Source: an uncultured Bacteroidales bacterium
Lineage (GTDB): Bacteria > Bacteroidota > Bacteroidia > Bacteroidales > P3
DNA: 32,001 nucleotides
Assembly (NCBI GenBank): GCA_905235855.1
Contig: CAJONE010000016.1
Coordinates: 1 to 32,001, forward strand
Direction of reading: 5' to 3'
The notes beneath the pieces are model-generated. The model saw only the letters and a list, made by a program, of their open reading frames with translations. It did no database searches and was not told the DNA's origin. Below, one piece after another: positions 25,046 to 32,001 of the stretch; position 1 is the stretch's first letter; every line of letters begins with the position of its first letter. Made by a program: the position numbers and the translations under genes.

Positions 25046-25110
25046 ACGGGCTTGTGTCAGATAACTTAAACCATAGCTGATACAGAGGCAAAAACGGAAA
25101 TTTTCAAGCA

Positions 25111-25956
25111 ATGACTCTCAAACGAATTCTTTTCAGAATGGCTGTAAGAGGGCTTGAATCCGTGTGTATGCTGCATCGCCCCAACGCGGGGTGTATGGAG
25201 AATCTCACCATATCGCCGATGCCCGACGGCAACGGGCACACGGATATCATCACCGTTGCGTTCAACAACTATGCCATAATACCGCTTCACCATCATTATC
25301 TCGAAAAATATTTCGCGGACCAGCATACTCACATAGTGTGCGACAACTCAACCGACACGGGCGCGTCGCGTGAGATTCGCGACTATTGCCGTCAAAACGG
25401 GATAAGCTACATACGTCTGCCCCAAAACAGATTGAAAAAAATCGGCGGAAGTTATTCACACGCGTGTGCGTTGAACTGGGTGTATAGGTATGTTGTAAGG
25501 CCGCGCGGAGCCCACTATTTCGGAATAACAGACCACGACCTGTTTCCGGTTGCGCCGGTAAGTCTCGCTGCTATTCTCGATAGGCAGCATGTTTATGGAC
25601 CATTGAGGCAGCGCGGCCAATACTGGTATTTGTCGGCAATACTCTCGTTTTTCGACAATCGTTTTCTTGATGGACGCAGTGTCGATTTTATGCCGGTGAA
25701 CTACAATGGCCGCGACTATCTCGACACTGGTGGGGGCTTGTGGCGAGGGCTGTATTCGAAACTTGACCGTAGCCGCATTGACTTCTGCAGTGAGCGGATG
25801 GAGAATTTCAAGGAGGGCGGCTGCCGTCATCAGGATCAGGTTGAGATATTCGACGAAAAATGGCTCCACACAATCAACGGCTCCTATTGGAAAAAAATCG
25901 AGATTGAAAAGGAAGGTATAATCCCAGACTTGATAAAGAAGTATGAGCAGCAGTAG
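25111..25956 (+). CDS. Putative glycosyltransferase (GT-A like)
   Basis: This 281-residue protein has no signal peptide. Its pattern resembles a GT-A glycosyltransferase: HTDIITVAFNNYAIIP near 43-58 as the first strand and nucleotide loop, IVCDNSTDTGASREIRDYC near 75-93, a central FGITDHDLFP with a DxD-like TDHD at 140-143, and DYLDTGGGLWRGL near 202-214, typical of the acceptor side. It does not match a family I can name with certainty. Its stop overlaps the start of the methyltransferase gene by 14 bp, so the two are translated together and probably act on the same glycan or lipid. The start at 25111 lies 65 bp after yebC. Confidence 0.65.
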   Translation: MTLKRILFRMAVRGLESVCMLHRPNAGCMENLTISPMPDGNGHTDIITVAFNNYAIIPLHHHYLEKYFADQHTHIVCDNSTDTGASREIRDYCRQNGISYIRLPQNRLKKIGGSYSHACALNWVYRYVVRPRGAHYFGITDHDLFPVAPVSLAAILDRQHVYGPLRQRGQYWYLSAILSFFDNRFLDGRSVDFMPVNYNGRDYLDTGGGLWRGLYSKLDRSRIDFCSERMENFKEGGCRHQDQVEIFDEKWLHTINGSYWKKIEIEKEGIIPDLIKKYEQQ

Positions 25957-26878
25957 CTTTATTTGCAGGATATGCGGCTCGGAGCTGCAGGATCCAGAGT
26001 CGTTCACCGCCACTGAGGTAAGGTTTGGATGGGGCGACGAGTTCGAATATGTAAGGTGCCCGCATTGCGGCACTGTACAGATACGCACTGTTCCCGACAA
26101 TCTGGGACGCTACTATTCGGGTGGCTATTATTCGCTGCAGACGCGCTCGCAAGCTGACGACAACAGTCCGCTGCGGAGTTTGGTGCGCCGATTTGTGGTA
26201 GATTATAGGCTGAAAGGCAGGGGGCTTATTGGCAGGCTTTTGACCTCAATGCAGCCTGATTCGTTCGAATGGATTGTACCCGGGGCTTTCACGCGCGACT
26301 CTTCGATAATTGATATTGGATGCGGCACGGGCCGGCTTGTGCTGAAATTGGCGCAATGCGGATTCCGTAACGTTGGAGGGGTTGAACCGTATATAGACAA
26401 CGACATAACATACAAGGTGAATGGCCGCGATGTGGTGATACGCAAAGGCAGTGCCGAATGCCTTGGGGGAAGCTATGATGTTTTGATTTTAAGTCATGTG
26501 CTGGAGCATGTGGCCGATCCCGACGGTTTTGTGGAAGGTTTGAAGAAACTTATGCATAAGGGGAGTTGGCTGGTTGTGTCGCTGCCGTTGTTGAGCGCGT
26601 TTGCGTGGAAGGAGTATGGAATCCGTTCGCTGCCGTTTGCCGACTGTCCGCGTCACCTGCATGTCATGACATACGAGGGTTTCTGCTCGTTTGTTCGGAG
26701 GCATGGTCTGAAAATTGTGTATAATAAGCCATACTTTTCCGAAAGCGCGGTGCGTGATGTGAACGGCAACGTTTCCCCCGCAGTGGTCAGCAGGAACAAA
26801 CGTGAGCTTGCTGCCGAATTGTTGAAAAACAACGATACAGGGTTGAACCATATTTGGCTGCAGCTTGACGCTGTGTGA
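25943..26878 (+). CDS. Class I SAM-dependent methyltransferase with N-terminal zinc-binding site
   Basis: This 311-residue protein begins with a zinc-ribbon-like site: Cys8 and Cys11 (ICRICGSEL), then Cys39 and Cys42 (VRCPHCGTV). The pair is common in sugar methyltransferases. A linker leads to the Rossmann core: motif I IIDIGCGTGRLVL at 122-134, the acidic residue after strand 2 in GGVEPY near 145-150, and motif IV/post region DVLILSHVLEHVADPDGF near 178-195. The family is the one where NDP-sugar C-methyltransferases and many polysaccharide O-methyltransferases fall. The overlap with the glycosyltransferase gene suggests modification of a cell-surface glycan. The exact substrate is unknown. 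Confidence 0.82.
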   Translation: MSSSSFICRICGSELQDPESFTATEVRFGWGDEFEYVRCPHCGTVQIRTVPDNLGRYYSGGYYSLQTRSQADDNSPLRSLVRRFVVDYRLKGRGLIGRLLTSMQPDSFEWIVPGAFTRDSSIIDIGCGTGRLVLKLAQCGFRNVGGVEPYIDNDITYKVNGRDVVIRKGSAECLGGSYDVLILSHVLEHVADPDGFVEGLKKLMHKGSWLVVSLPLLSAFAWKEYGIRSLPFADCPRHLHVMTYEGFCSFVRRHGLKIVYNKPYFSESAVRDVNGNVSPAVVSRNKRELAAELLKNNDTGLNHIWLQLDAV

Positions 26879-26902
26879 ATTTGGTCTCCCTGTGACGGTG
26901 GT

Positions 26903-27814
26903 TTATCGTGCGCATCCGAGCAACCCTTTGCTCACGTTTTTGCGAAACAGAATCAGTTTCCATCCTTTGCCGGGTTTGAGCATCACCGTGTATCCTATGC
27001 AGAGCACTGCTGATGCCGCCCATTTGACGAGTTCGGACATTAGGCGTCTCGCATATTTGGCTTTCCCAATGGCACGTGTCCGTATCCGTTCGCTTTGGCC
27101 TATTGAGGTTGTGAGACGGGCGAAATAGTCTTTGGTCAGTTTTTTGGGTGGTATGAGGTGGTATAGTATGGCATTGGGCAGATAGTAGAATTTCATCCCG
27201 TGTGATATCATCTTGTCGAAGAGGTCTTTTTCTTCGGCTCCGATCAGGCTTTCGCCCTTGCGACCGAGGTCGACGTTGAACAGTCCAACCTTGTCGAAAA
27301 CTTTTTTCCGATAGGCTGCATTGCCGCCGCCGGGGAAGGCGTTGGGAGGGAATGCGCGTTCGGTGTTGCCGAGAAAAAGTTTGCCGGTAATGAGCTGTCG
27401 AGTGTAGTGGCTCATCCACGGTGGTTCGCTGCACCCATCGTATTTGGGCAGTATTGGGCCGCCAGCAGCCACGGCGTTTGCGTTTCGGGCGAAGAATTCG
27501 GCATAGGTACTCAAGTATTGCGGATTGACAATGGCGTCGTCGTCGACATATACAAGTATGTCGCCGTTGGCGTTGAGTATGCCACGGTTGCGCGCATACG
27601 AAAGCCCCTGGTTGGATTCGACGAGGTAGGTGAGGCGGATGTCGGGAAAGGCAATGGCAAACCGTTCGCATTCGGCACGAGTGTTGTCGGTGCAGTTGTT
27701 GTCTACCAGCAAAATTTCGAATTCTGAGTGGGGCAGGTCGCCGTCGGCTATGCTTTTCAGAACATTGAAAATGTACCTCTCTCGGTTGTAGGTGCAGATT
27801 ATGACGCTTATCAT
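26903..27814 (-). CDS. Family 2 glycosyltransferase
   Basis: This 303-residue glycosyltransferase of the GT2 family transfers a sugar from a nucleotide donor, in the cytosol. The GT-A pattern is clear: MISVIICTYNRERYI at the start, ILLVDNNCTDNT near 34-45, NQGLSYARNRGI near 68-79, and the metal-binding VDDDAIVNP near 90-98. GGPILPKYDG and GAEEKDLFDKMISHG follow, the latter holding the ED-like catalytic acid. A hydrophobic stretch near 268-282 may touch the membrane. It starts 10 bp after the YfhO-family gene and converges on the methyltransferase gene with a 24-bp gap. Confidence 0.92.
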   Translation of the reverse strand: MISVIICTYNRERYIFNVLKSIADGDLPHSEFEILLVDNNCTDNTRAECERFAIAFPDIRLTYLVESNQGLSYARNRGILNANGDILVYVDDDAIVNPQYLSTYAEFFARNANAVAAGGPILPKYDGCSEPPWMSHYTRQLITGKLFLGNTERAFPPNAFPGGGNAAYRKKVFDKVGLFNVDLGRKGESLIGAEEKDLFDKMISHGMKFYYLPNAILYHLIPPKKLTKDYFARLTTSIGQSERIRTRAIGKAKYARRLMSELVKWAASAVLCIGYTVMLKPGKGWKLILFRKNVSKGLLGCAR

Positions 27815-27824
27815 ACGCGGGTTG

Positions 27825-30323
27825 CTATGCGGCCTTTGTCTGTTGTTTTTTGTTTTTCCGATAGTATAAGGTTATGGCTCCTGCGGCAAGCAGTACGAAA
27901 AGAATAGAGCAGACTATTGCTATGGTATCGCACGTGTTGGCCAGTGGAGCTTCGTTGCGGAATTCGATCTCGTGGTCGCCGGCTGGGATTTCGATTCCGC
28001 GAAGCACGTAGTTCACGCGGATGTAGTCGGCCCGTTTCCCGTCGATGTAGGCAAACCAGTCGGGTTCGTAGTAGATTTCGCTGAACACGGCCAGCCGGTT
28101 GCCCGCTGTGTGGCTTTTGTAGCTCACTTTGTTCGGGTTGTATGGTTTTGTGTGGATAGCTTCGATACGGTCGTTGCTGTCGGCCTTGATTGCGCTCACC
28201 TTGAATTCGGCAGTGTTCACTATGGCGGTTGTGGCAGGGTTCAACTCGTTGAGCGACAGAATTTCATCGTTGGCATTTTCAACCGCCTTTATATCATCGA
28301 CTAGCCAGCAGTTGCCCAGCGCGTCGGGGTTGCGTTGCACTTGCCCGTTGTTCAGCACAATGTAGCGGGCGTTGAGCATATTCAGCACACCAATGTTCAC
28401 GTGGCGCGACAGGTAGAAGTCGATAAGGTCTTGATATCGACGCATTTTCACGGCGCTGTAGCCGCCTATTTGGTGATGGAATGCTGATGGTTTGCTGTCG
28501 TTGAAGGTGTTGACTGCAATGTTGTACACCCGATAGTCCTCGTCGCCGTTGGTTGCGGCCAGTTTGTCGATTTCGTAATCCCACGGGTCAGCTGTAAGAT
28601 GCACCTTGGTGGCCTTTACGAAATTCTTTTCGTTGAGGTATCGACGGTCCACCCACCAAAGGTCAAACACGACGAGAACTGTCAGGATGCCGCAGATTGC
28701 AGCCGTGGCATACCTGTTCTTGCCCAATTTGTTTACATAGAACCACAATGCTGCGCAGGCCAGTGCGATGAAGATGATGCTGCGCCAGGAGTCTCTCACG
28801 AAAAGGGCTTTGCGATCCTGAATGAATATGTCCTGAATCTGGATCCACTGGTTGCCGTATTGAGCCGCCATCTGGGTGTCGCCGCCCCCTGTGAAATTCA
28901 GGCTGTTTGAGACAAAAAGCCCGATGATGAGCGTCAGGAGTGACACCCCTCCTGAAATGTAAAGTGCCATATTTTTGCTTTTTGCTGGCACTTCGTCAGA
29001 GAACAACTGTTTCAAACCAAGCACAGCGAGCAGAACCATGACAACATTGGCCAGTACGAGGCTCATGCTTGGAGTACGGAATTTGTTGTACATGGGAAGG
29101 TGGTTGAACAGCCATTCGTTGAACGGCATAAAATTGCGTCCCCACGACATAAGTATTGCAATGATGGCTGCTGCCAGAATCCACCAGCGTTCGGGACCTT
29201 TAGTCAAAATCATTCCGACGAGGAACAGGAATATGACGATGGCTCCGAAATAGACAGGGCCGGAAGTGAAAGGCTGGTCGCCCCAATAGAGTGGTATCTG
29301 GGTTTGGTGGAATGCCTTGTAGGAGGCGCTTTCTTTGCCAACGGTTTCGCTGCTGCCGCCCCCCATGGCTCCAGGGACAAGCAGTGTGTAGGTCTCGTCC
29401 TTGCCATAGCTCCAGCTGAAAGCGTAGTCGATGTTGAGTCCGGTGGTTTTGCCCGATAGCGACTCGGGTTCTCCGTCGTGGTAAAGGTCTTCGGGGGTTA
29501 CGGTTATCGAATTGCCCCCGCGCATTGTATACTTTGCGTACTGCTGGGTTGTGGCGAGAAGTTTTGCATTGCATCCCACCGCAAAAACACATCCTGCGAG
29601 GAGAATGCCAACTCCAATTGCAAAGTCCTTAATGTGTTTCTTTACGATAGCGTGTATCAGATGTGCTGTGCCCAGACAGAGTGCACCGATAATGGTGTAG
29701 TAGGTTATCTGAATGTGGTTGAACGAAATTTGGCAATAGAGGGCGAATGCGAACAGTAGACCGCCCCACAGCCAGTCGGGAGCCTTGCTTTGGGCCTTTT
29801 CTGGTTTTTTTCGGAAGCAGAGTATCATGCCTGCAAAAATCGGCATAATCATGGTCATGGCGGCAGCTTTTGTGATATGGCCGGCCTCAAGTATGATGAT
29901 GTTGTAGCTGCCAAGTCCGAAAGCGAGTGCGCCGATCAGGGCAAGCCATGGCGAAACGCCTATAGCCACCAACGCCACATAGAATCCAAGCAGGTAGAGA
30001 AACATAATGCCTATGTCGCGTCCCCAACCGAAGTATTCCATAGTGAGCGTGTTGCGTAGCGGCACCAGCACGCCTTGGGCGGGTTTGCTGCCGCCCACCT
30101 GATAACTTGGCATTCCGCTGAACATCGCGCTGTTCCAATAGGCGTAGTCGCCTGTGGCAGCGTGATAGTCGTTGGTCTCTTTCACCATCGATTCGAATTT
30201 CTCGATATCGCCTTGCCGTAGTTTTTTCCCGCTAAGCACAGGGCTGAAATACACGCAGGCTACTATAAACATCAGCAACACGATGCCGACATGGAGAAAT
30301 ATGCGCTTGTTTTGTCTTTTCAT
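27825..30323 (-). CDS. YfhO family polytopic membrane protein
   Basis: This 832-residue inner-membrane protein belongs to the YfhO family, which has the GT-C glycosyltransferase architecture and in Gram-positives adds sugars to teichoic acids. The N-terminus has one helix (VGIVLLMFIVACVYFSPVLSG) and then a periplasmic loop with QGDIEKFESMVKETNDYHA, where the acidic residues lie in the usual place. About twelve more helices and a large extracytoplasmic domain at roughly 590-780 follow. The last helix is at 797-818, with a basic tail. It lies between the HD-domain gene (46 bp upstream) and the GT2 gene (10 bp downstream), which fits a three-gene unit making or modifying a lipid-linked glycan. 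The substrate is unknown. Confidence 0.9.
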   Translation of the reverse strand: MKRQNKRIFLHVGIVLLMFIVACVYFSPVLSGKKLRQGDIEKFESMVKETNDYHAATGDYAYWNSAMFSGMPSYQVGGSKPAQGVLVPLRNTLTMEYFGWGRDIGIMFLYLLGFYVALVAIGVSPWLALIGALAFGLGSYNIIILEAGHITKAAAMTMIMPIFAGMILCFRKKPEKAQSKAPDWLWGGLLFAFALYCQISFNHIQITYYTIIGALCLGTAHLIHAIVKKHIKDFAIGVGILLAGCVFAVGCNAKLLATTQQYAKYTMRGGNSITVTPEDLYHDGEPESLSGKTTGLNIDYAFSWSYGKDETYTLLVPGAMGGGSSETVGKESASYKAFHQTQIPLYWGDQPFTSGPVYFGAIVIFLFLVGMILTKGPERWWILAAAIIAILMSWGRNFMPFNEWLFNHLPMYNKFRTPSMSLVLANVVMVLLAVLGLKQLFSDEVPAKSKNMALYISGGVSLLTLIIGLFVSNSLNFTGGGDTQMAAQYGNQWIQIQDIFIQDRKALFVRDSWRSIIFIALACAALWFYVNKLGKNRYATAAICGILTVLVVFDLWWVDRRYLNEKNFVKATKVHLTADPWDYEIDKLAATNGDEDYRVYNIAVNTFNDSKPSAFHHQIGGYSAVKMRRYQDLIDFYLSRHVNIGVLNMLNARYIVLNNGQVQRNPDALGNCWLVDDIKAVENANDEILSLNELNPATTAIVNTAEFKVSAIKADSNDRIEAIHTKPYNPNKVSYKSHTAGNRLAVFSEIYYEPDWFAYIDGKRADYIRVNYVLRGIEIPAGDHEIEFRNEAPLANTCDTIAIVCSILFVLLAAGAITLYYRKNKKQQTKAA

Positions 30324-30369
30324 GATAATGTACCTTTTCTTTTGCTATTTATAGGGCTGGAGTGGCCTT

Positions 30370-32001
30370 TCATGTTTTCGTTTCAGGGTAGGCTATGCGG
30401 ATGTGGTAGATGCTGGGAAGTTTGTCTTTCAGCATTTTCCGGATACGGGTTATGTCGTTGAAAGTGAGGTTGCAGTTGTCGAGTTGCTTTTGCTTTATCT
30501 TGCCGTCTATAATGCTGTCGATTAGGCGGTCCATGTTTTCTTTGTCGTGGGTTTTGAGGCTTTTGCAGGCAGCCTCGACACTGTCGACAATCATCACGAT
30601 TGCGGTTTCGGTCGAGAATGGGGTTGGGCCTGCATAGCGGAATGCCGACTGGTCGATGGGTTCGTTGGGGTGGGTTTCTTTCTGTTTTGCGTAGAAATAG
30701 CCGGTGTAGGTGGTGCCGTGGTGAGTGCGTATGAAATCGACCACAACACTGGGTAGTCGGTATTTGCGGGCAAGTTCTACACCATCGGGCACATGTTGCG
30801 TTATCACTTGTGCGCTTTCCTCATAGTCCAGCTCGTCGTGCGGGTTGAAGTCGCCGCTCTGGTTTTCGGTGAAGAAAAGGGGTGACTTCATTTTTCCGAT
30901 GTCGTGGTAGAGTGCCCCCACGCGGGCCAGCAGCGGATTGCCGCCAATCTCGCTCACGATGTCCTCGCTGATGTTGGCCACCTGCATTGAGTGCTGGAAA
31001 GTGCCTGGCGCGTTGCGACTCAACTCTCGCAGGGCTGGGGTGTTGGTCGACGATATTTCCATCAAGGTGAGGTTTGTTACCATGCCGAACATTCGCTCGA
31101 ATATGAATATAAGGGGGTAGGCCAGCAAGGTGAGCAGGGCGTTGAGGAAGAAGACGAGGTAGCGTATTGGGTTGATGGTGTCGAAACTGGTAAACTGGCT
31201 CAGCACACCGCATGTGTAGATGGCCGAATAGGTGACGAATATCACAAGACTTACGATGAAAAACTGGCTGCGCCGCTCAAAGTTGCGCACGCTTATGATA
31301 CTCATCATGCCTGTCACGAGTTGGTAGAAAATGAACTCGAAGGGGTTTGGCACCATGTTGCCAAGTATAATCACCGTAGCCAAATGGATGTATAGTGCCA
31401 CGCGCATGTCGAAGAACACGCGCATGAGTATGGGGGCAATGCAAAGCGGCACAATGAGTATCCAATCGTCGTTCACGTGTAGCACCAGTGCTGTGGCTGC
31501 CACCTGAATCAAAATCACAAGCAGTACAAAGGTGATTTTCTTGTTGTCGTCAAGGATTCTGTGTCGGGTAATTTTGAGGAACATGTAGAGCGACAAGAGT
31601 GCGATGGCGCATAGGAAGAATAGACCCGTATAGCGTCCTACTGGGCTGTATTGGCTTTTCATGCGGTCGTTGCGTTCGCGTTCGAGTGAGGCGATTACCT
31701 CTGCCGTTTCTTGCGATACGGGTTCGCCTTTGCTGACAATCAGTTGTCCTTTTTTGACGGCATCGGTGGCGGCTTTGGCGCGCGAAAGCCACGAATCGAG
31801 TTCGAGCTGTGTGCGCACGTTGTCGAAACGTATGCTCGGCTGCAGTATGCTGTCGGACAGGGCTTGGTTGGCGATATCGCGATTGCGTACAAAGTCGGTA
31901 ACCCTAAATTCAGATCCTGTGTTGCCGCGCAGCAGCACCAGTGTGTGCAGGTCGATGTCGGGGAAGTCGGCGGGCTCTTCGATATAGCCAATGCGGTAAA
32001 C
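30370..32001 (-). CDS. HDIG-domain 7TM membrane protein (PgpH-like), partial at the window edge
   Basis: The reading frame is open to the right edge of the window, so the N-terminus is missing; 543 residues are visible. The first part is extracytoplasmic (VYRIGYIEEPADFPDIDL and so on). About seven membrane helices follow, from GLFFLCAIALLSLYMF to LALLTLLAYPLIFIFERMFG-like segments. The C-terminal cytosolic HD domain holds HSMQVANISEDI, LYHDIGKMKSPLFF, a further FIRTHHGTTYTGYF and DSVEAACKSL. In Firmicutes this architecture (PgpH) hydrolyses cyclic di-AMP. The metal-binding residues appear intact, so an active phosphodiesterase is likely. The nucleotide used in this phylum is inferred from the family. 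Confidence 0.92.
   Translation of the reverse strand, partial: VYRIGYIEEPADFPDIDLHTLVLLRGNTGSEFRVTDFVRNRDIANQALSDSILQPSIRFDNVRTQLELDSWLSRAKAATDAVKKGQLIVSKGEPVSQETAEVIASLERERNDRMKSQYSPVGRYTGLFFLCAIALLSLYMFLKITRHRILDDNKKITFVLLVILIQVAATALVLHVNDDWILIVPLCIAPILMRVFFDMRVALYIHLATVIILGNMVPNPFEFIFYQLVTGMMSIISVRNFERRSQFFIVSLVIFVTYSAIYTCGVLSQFTSFDTINPIRYLVFFLNALLTLLAYPLIFIFERMFGMVTNLTLMEISSTNTPALRELSRNAPGTFQHSMQVANISEDIVSEIGGNPLLARVGALYHDIGKMKSPLFFTENQSGDFNPHDELDYEESAQVITQHVPDGVELARKYRLPSVVVDFIRTHHGTTYTGYFYAKQKETHPNEPIDQSAFRYAGPTPFSTETAIVMIVDSVEAACKSLKTHDKENMDRLIDSIIDGKIKQKQLDNCNLTFNDITRIRKMLKDKLPSIYHIRIAYPETKT

Noticed and set aside
26787-27671. Minus-strand open frame of 294 codons in another frame of the GT2 gene
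   Set aside because: The product is Arg/His/Gln/Thr-rich low-quality sequence, while the other frame is an unmistakable glycosyltransferase.

Overview
The window looks like chromosomal DNA from an uncultured member of the order Bacteroidales (Bacteroidota). The evidence is the gene families present (DUF6913, DUF2490, a type IX secretion C-terminal domain, Bacteroidota-style QueA, DnaX and LigA) and several promoters that fit the Bacteroidota -7 consensus TAnnTTTG. I recognised no rRNA, tRNA, CRISPR array, insertion sequence or phage gene.

Layout. Positions 1-1112 hold the end of a sugar-nucleotide epimerase (+) converging on a DUF6913 gene (-). Both seem to lose their normal C-termini at the same point, near position 650. 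Positions 1312-13912 carry eleven tightly spaced minus-strand genes. In transcription order they are: a small protein with a type IX sorting domain, a 1156-residue beta-helix protein with four InlB-like repeats, a beta-helix lipoprotein, a DUF2490 protein, a carboxypeptidase-regulatory-like lipoprotein, a small exported YD-like protein, a VTC-type polyphosphate polymerase domain, a DUF4956 membrane protein, a second DUF2490 protein, a MORN-like lipoprotein and the CCA-adding enzyme. A divergent AraC-type regulator (14107-14952) and a perfect 10-bp-arm inverted repeat lie at the head of this cluster.

Positions 14966-22380 are minus-strand: a PagL-like lipid A deacylase, ligA, dapF, a cation/proton antiporter and dnaX. 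The dnaX frame is interrupted by an in-frame TAG exactly where the gamma-like part ends and the tau-specific part begins. Positions 22641-24194 hold queA and a DUF2147 gene. YebC is divergent at 24338 and is followed on the plus strand by a glycosyltransferase/methyltransferase pair. The right end (26903-32001, minus) is an HD-type membrane phosphodiesterase (cut by the window edge), a YfhO-family membrane protein and a family 2 glycosyltransferase.

The best candidate for an undescribed system is the 3652-13912 cluster. It combines a cytosolic polyphosphate polymerase domain without membrane anchor, a separate polytopic DUF4956 protein, two outer-membrane-type DUF2490 proteins and several exported proteins with carbohydrate-binding beta-helix folds, next to its own regulator. 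That they act together is inferred from gene order, spacing and shared export signals. The second main anomaly is the in-frame amber codon in dnaX.
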